Source: an uncultured Opitutales bacterium (GTDB lineage: Bacteria; Verrucomicrobiota; Verrucomicrobiia; Opitutales; Intestinicryptomonadaceae). From it: DNA of 50,199 bases. How positions within the stretch are numbered: position 1 is the stretch's first letter; the number at the start of each line of letters is the position of its first letter. The DNA is taken from contig CALXNZ010000018.1 of the NCBI GenBank assembly GCA_944389885.1, forward strand, positions 1 through 50,199. The letters run 5' to 3'. Below the pieces are notes generated by a model, which was not told the DNA's origin, ran no database searches, and saw only the letters and a list, made by a program, of their open reading frames with translations. The translations under genes were made by a program, and so were the position numbers. Of this stretch, positions 49,370 to 50,199 are shown piece after piece.

Positions 49370-50199
49370 ATGATAAAAAAAATAACGACCATTACGCTGA
49401 GTTTGATATCGCTGCTATGCGCAGCGCAAGCAATACCCCTGAAGGGATACGTTCCTTTCGACGTGCCCTTATACGGTGAGCTAAAGGACGCGGTGCTACC
49501 GCTAATGAAAAAAATAGAGGGCAAGGAAGCGTCGAAAATCCTGTCCTCAGGGATATCGGTAATGGTGCCGAAAGCCGACGACGACGCCGACGGAATAATA
49601 GCCGCTTCGGAAAATATACTAAAGGCGGACTCCAATGCCATACCACAACTGATAAGCGATCCCAAAGACGCCAACCGCGCGGTAAAAATTCTGAATATGC
49701 TGGGAGTCAACCCCACGATAAATGCAACTTTCAGAATAGGAGATTTTTTCTTTGCCCGTTTCGCCATTCCCAAGGAATCAAAAATAAGGAAGGGAATGAA
49801 CTTTTTCGCGTTTGTCCGCAATGGAGACAAATATCTCTGGGTTCCGTCGTTTTCCGATCCCCTGCTTCAAATACTGTCGGAGGCCGAAATAAGCCCAAAG
49901 TCAAGAGTGCGTCCGGACATCGAGATATCCGCCGACGGAGAGCCGGATAAAATCATAATCTATAAACTTGCCGGACAGAATCTGCCCATACTAAGATTTT
50001 CGGATACCGCATTCGTATCGCTCGGCAAGAGCTCTGGGGTCGATAAAGATCCGGCAGCCGAATTTTACCATGCGGCCCAAGAACACTTTTTTGCCTTTAA
50101 ATTTGACGATTACCGCAAATTTATCGCTCTACGTCAAAGGTTGTGGAATGGTGGGAAAAAAAGAGGGCAAAGAGAACGAAAAATGTTCTACAATGCCCG
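49370..50199 (+). CDS. Exported hypothetical protein, cut by the window end
   Basis: The frame starts at the ATG at 49370 and is open to the last base of the window, about 276 codons so far. The first 20 residues form a signal peptide (MIKKITTITLSLISLLCAAQA). The mature part starts with PLKGYVPFDVPLYGEL. It has a segment of helices (AVLPLMKKIEGKEASKIL), a strand pattern FFAFVRNGDKYLWVPSF, and a basic end at the edge (GGKKRGQRERK). I do not recognise the family. It begins 31 bases past rlmH and is probably co-transcribed with it. Confidence 0.75.
   Translation, partial: MIKKITTITLSLISLLCAAQAIPLKGYVPFDVPLYGELKDAVLPLMKKIEGKEASKILSSGISVMVPKADDDADGIIAASENILKADSNAIPQLISDPKDANRAVKILNMLGVNPTINATFRIGDFFFARFAIPKESKIRKGMNFFAFVRNGDKYLWVPSFSDPLLQILSEAEISPKSRVRPDIEISADGEPDKIIIYKLAGQNLPILRFSDTAFVSLGKSSGVDKDPAAEFYHAAQEHFFAFKFDDYRKFIALRQRLWNGGKKRGQRERKMFYNA

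Overview
The window reads as an ordinary, gene-dense bacterial chromosome segment of roughly half G+C. It has an A+T-rich left edge (1 to about 900) that differs in composition from the rest. Several features suggest a member of the Verrucomicrobiota, probably Opitutae-like: dnaG-rpoD preceded by a TPR lipoprotein instead of rpsU, RNase Y, a GGS-type phosphatidylserine decarboxylase, a DapF of the SGNG type, a DnaG with a degenerate zinc site and a sigma factor with a lysine-rich tail. This placement is inference from gene content; no rRNA or marker alignment is available here.

Layout. 1-947: an unrecognised A+T-rich reading frame open to the left edge, then 467 bases without a clear gene. 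948-7462: uvrB (minus), then trpS, a membrane coiled-coil protein and hisF (plus), then an AmpG-like transporter (minus). 7463-7761: an intergenic stretch with several possible RNA stems. 7762-10218 (minus): an M20 peptidase with queD and queE (queuosine precursor synthesis). 10277-12496 (minus): a small lipoprotein, hisG, tRNA-Gly(TCC) and a DUF456 membrane protein. 12589-15531 (plus): a hypothetical gene, argS and a PduO-type cobalamin adenosyltransferase, ending tail to tail with glnD. 18362-20823 (plus): a LysM envelope protein, a NUDIX hydrolase, a DciA-like helicase loader and a nitrilase-family amidase. 21036-28728 (minus): galM, rny, gltX, an IDI-like NUDIX protein, a secreted DUF362 protein, and a PfkB kinase coupled to a class I aldolase-like barrel.

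28955-34896 (plus) is a replication/transcription block: TPR lipoprotein, dnaG, rpoD and a small exported protein. 34971-45610 (minus) is a tightly packed run. A biotin operon (bioB, bioA, bioF, a bioG-bioC fusion, bioD) is followed by a HAD phosphatase, recD2, psd, an aldose-epimerase relative and dtd, with overlaps or very short gaps throughout. 45802-50199 (plus) carries dapF, rpmG (L33), a SulP anion transporter coupled to rlmH, and an exported protein cut by the window end.

No phage, insertion sequence, CRISPR array, defence island or secondary-metabolite cluster was seen. The points most worth following up are: DapF with both catalytic cysteines replaced by serine; DnaG with three of four zinc ligands lost; the histone-H1-like tail on the housekeeping sigma factor; the BioG-BioC fusion; the kinase-aldolase pair of unknown substrate; and the possible structured RNA between queE and the AmpG-like gene. 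Many plus-strand genes have A/T-rich sequence rather than a Shine-Dalgarno motif before the start, and several starts are TTG or GTG, so some starts below are choices between alternatives.
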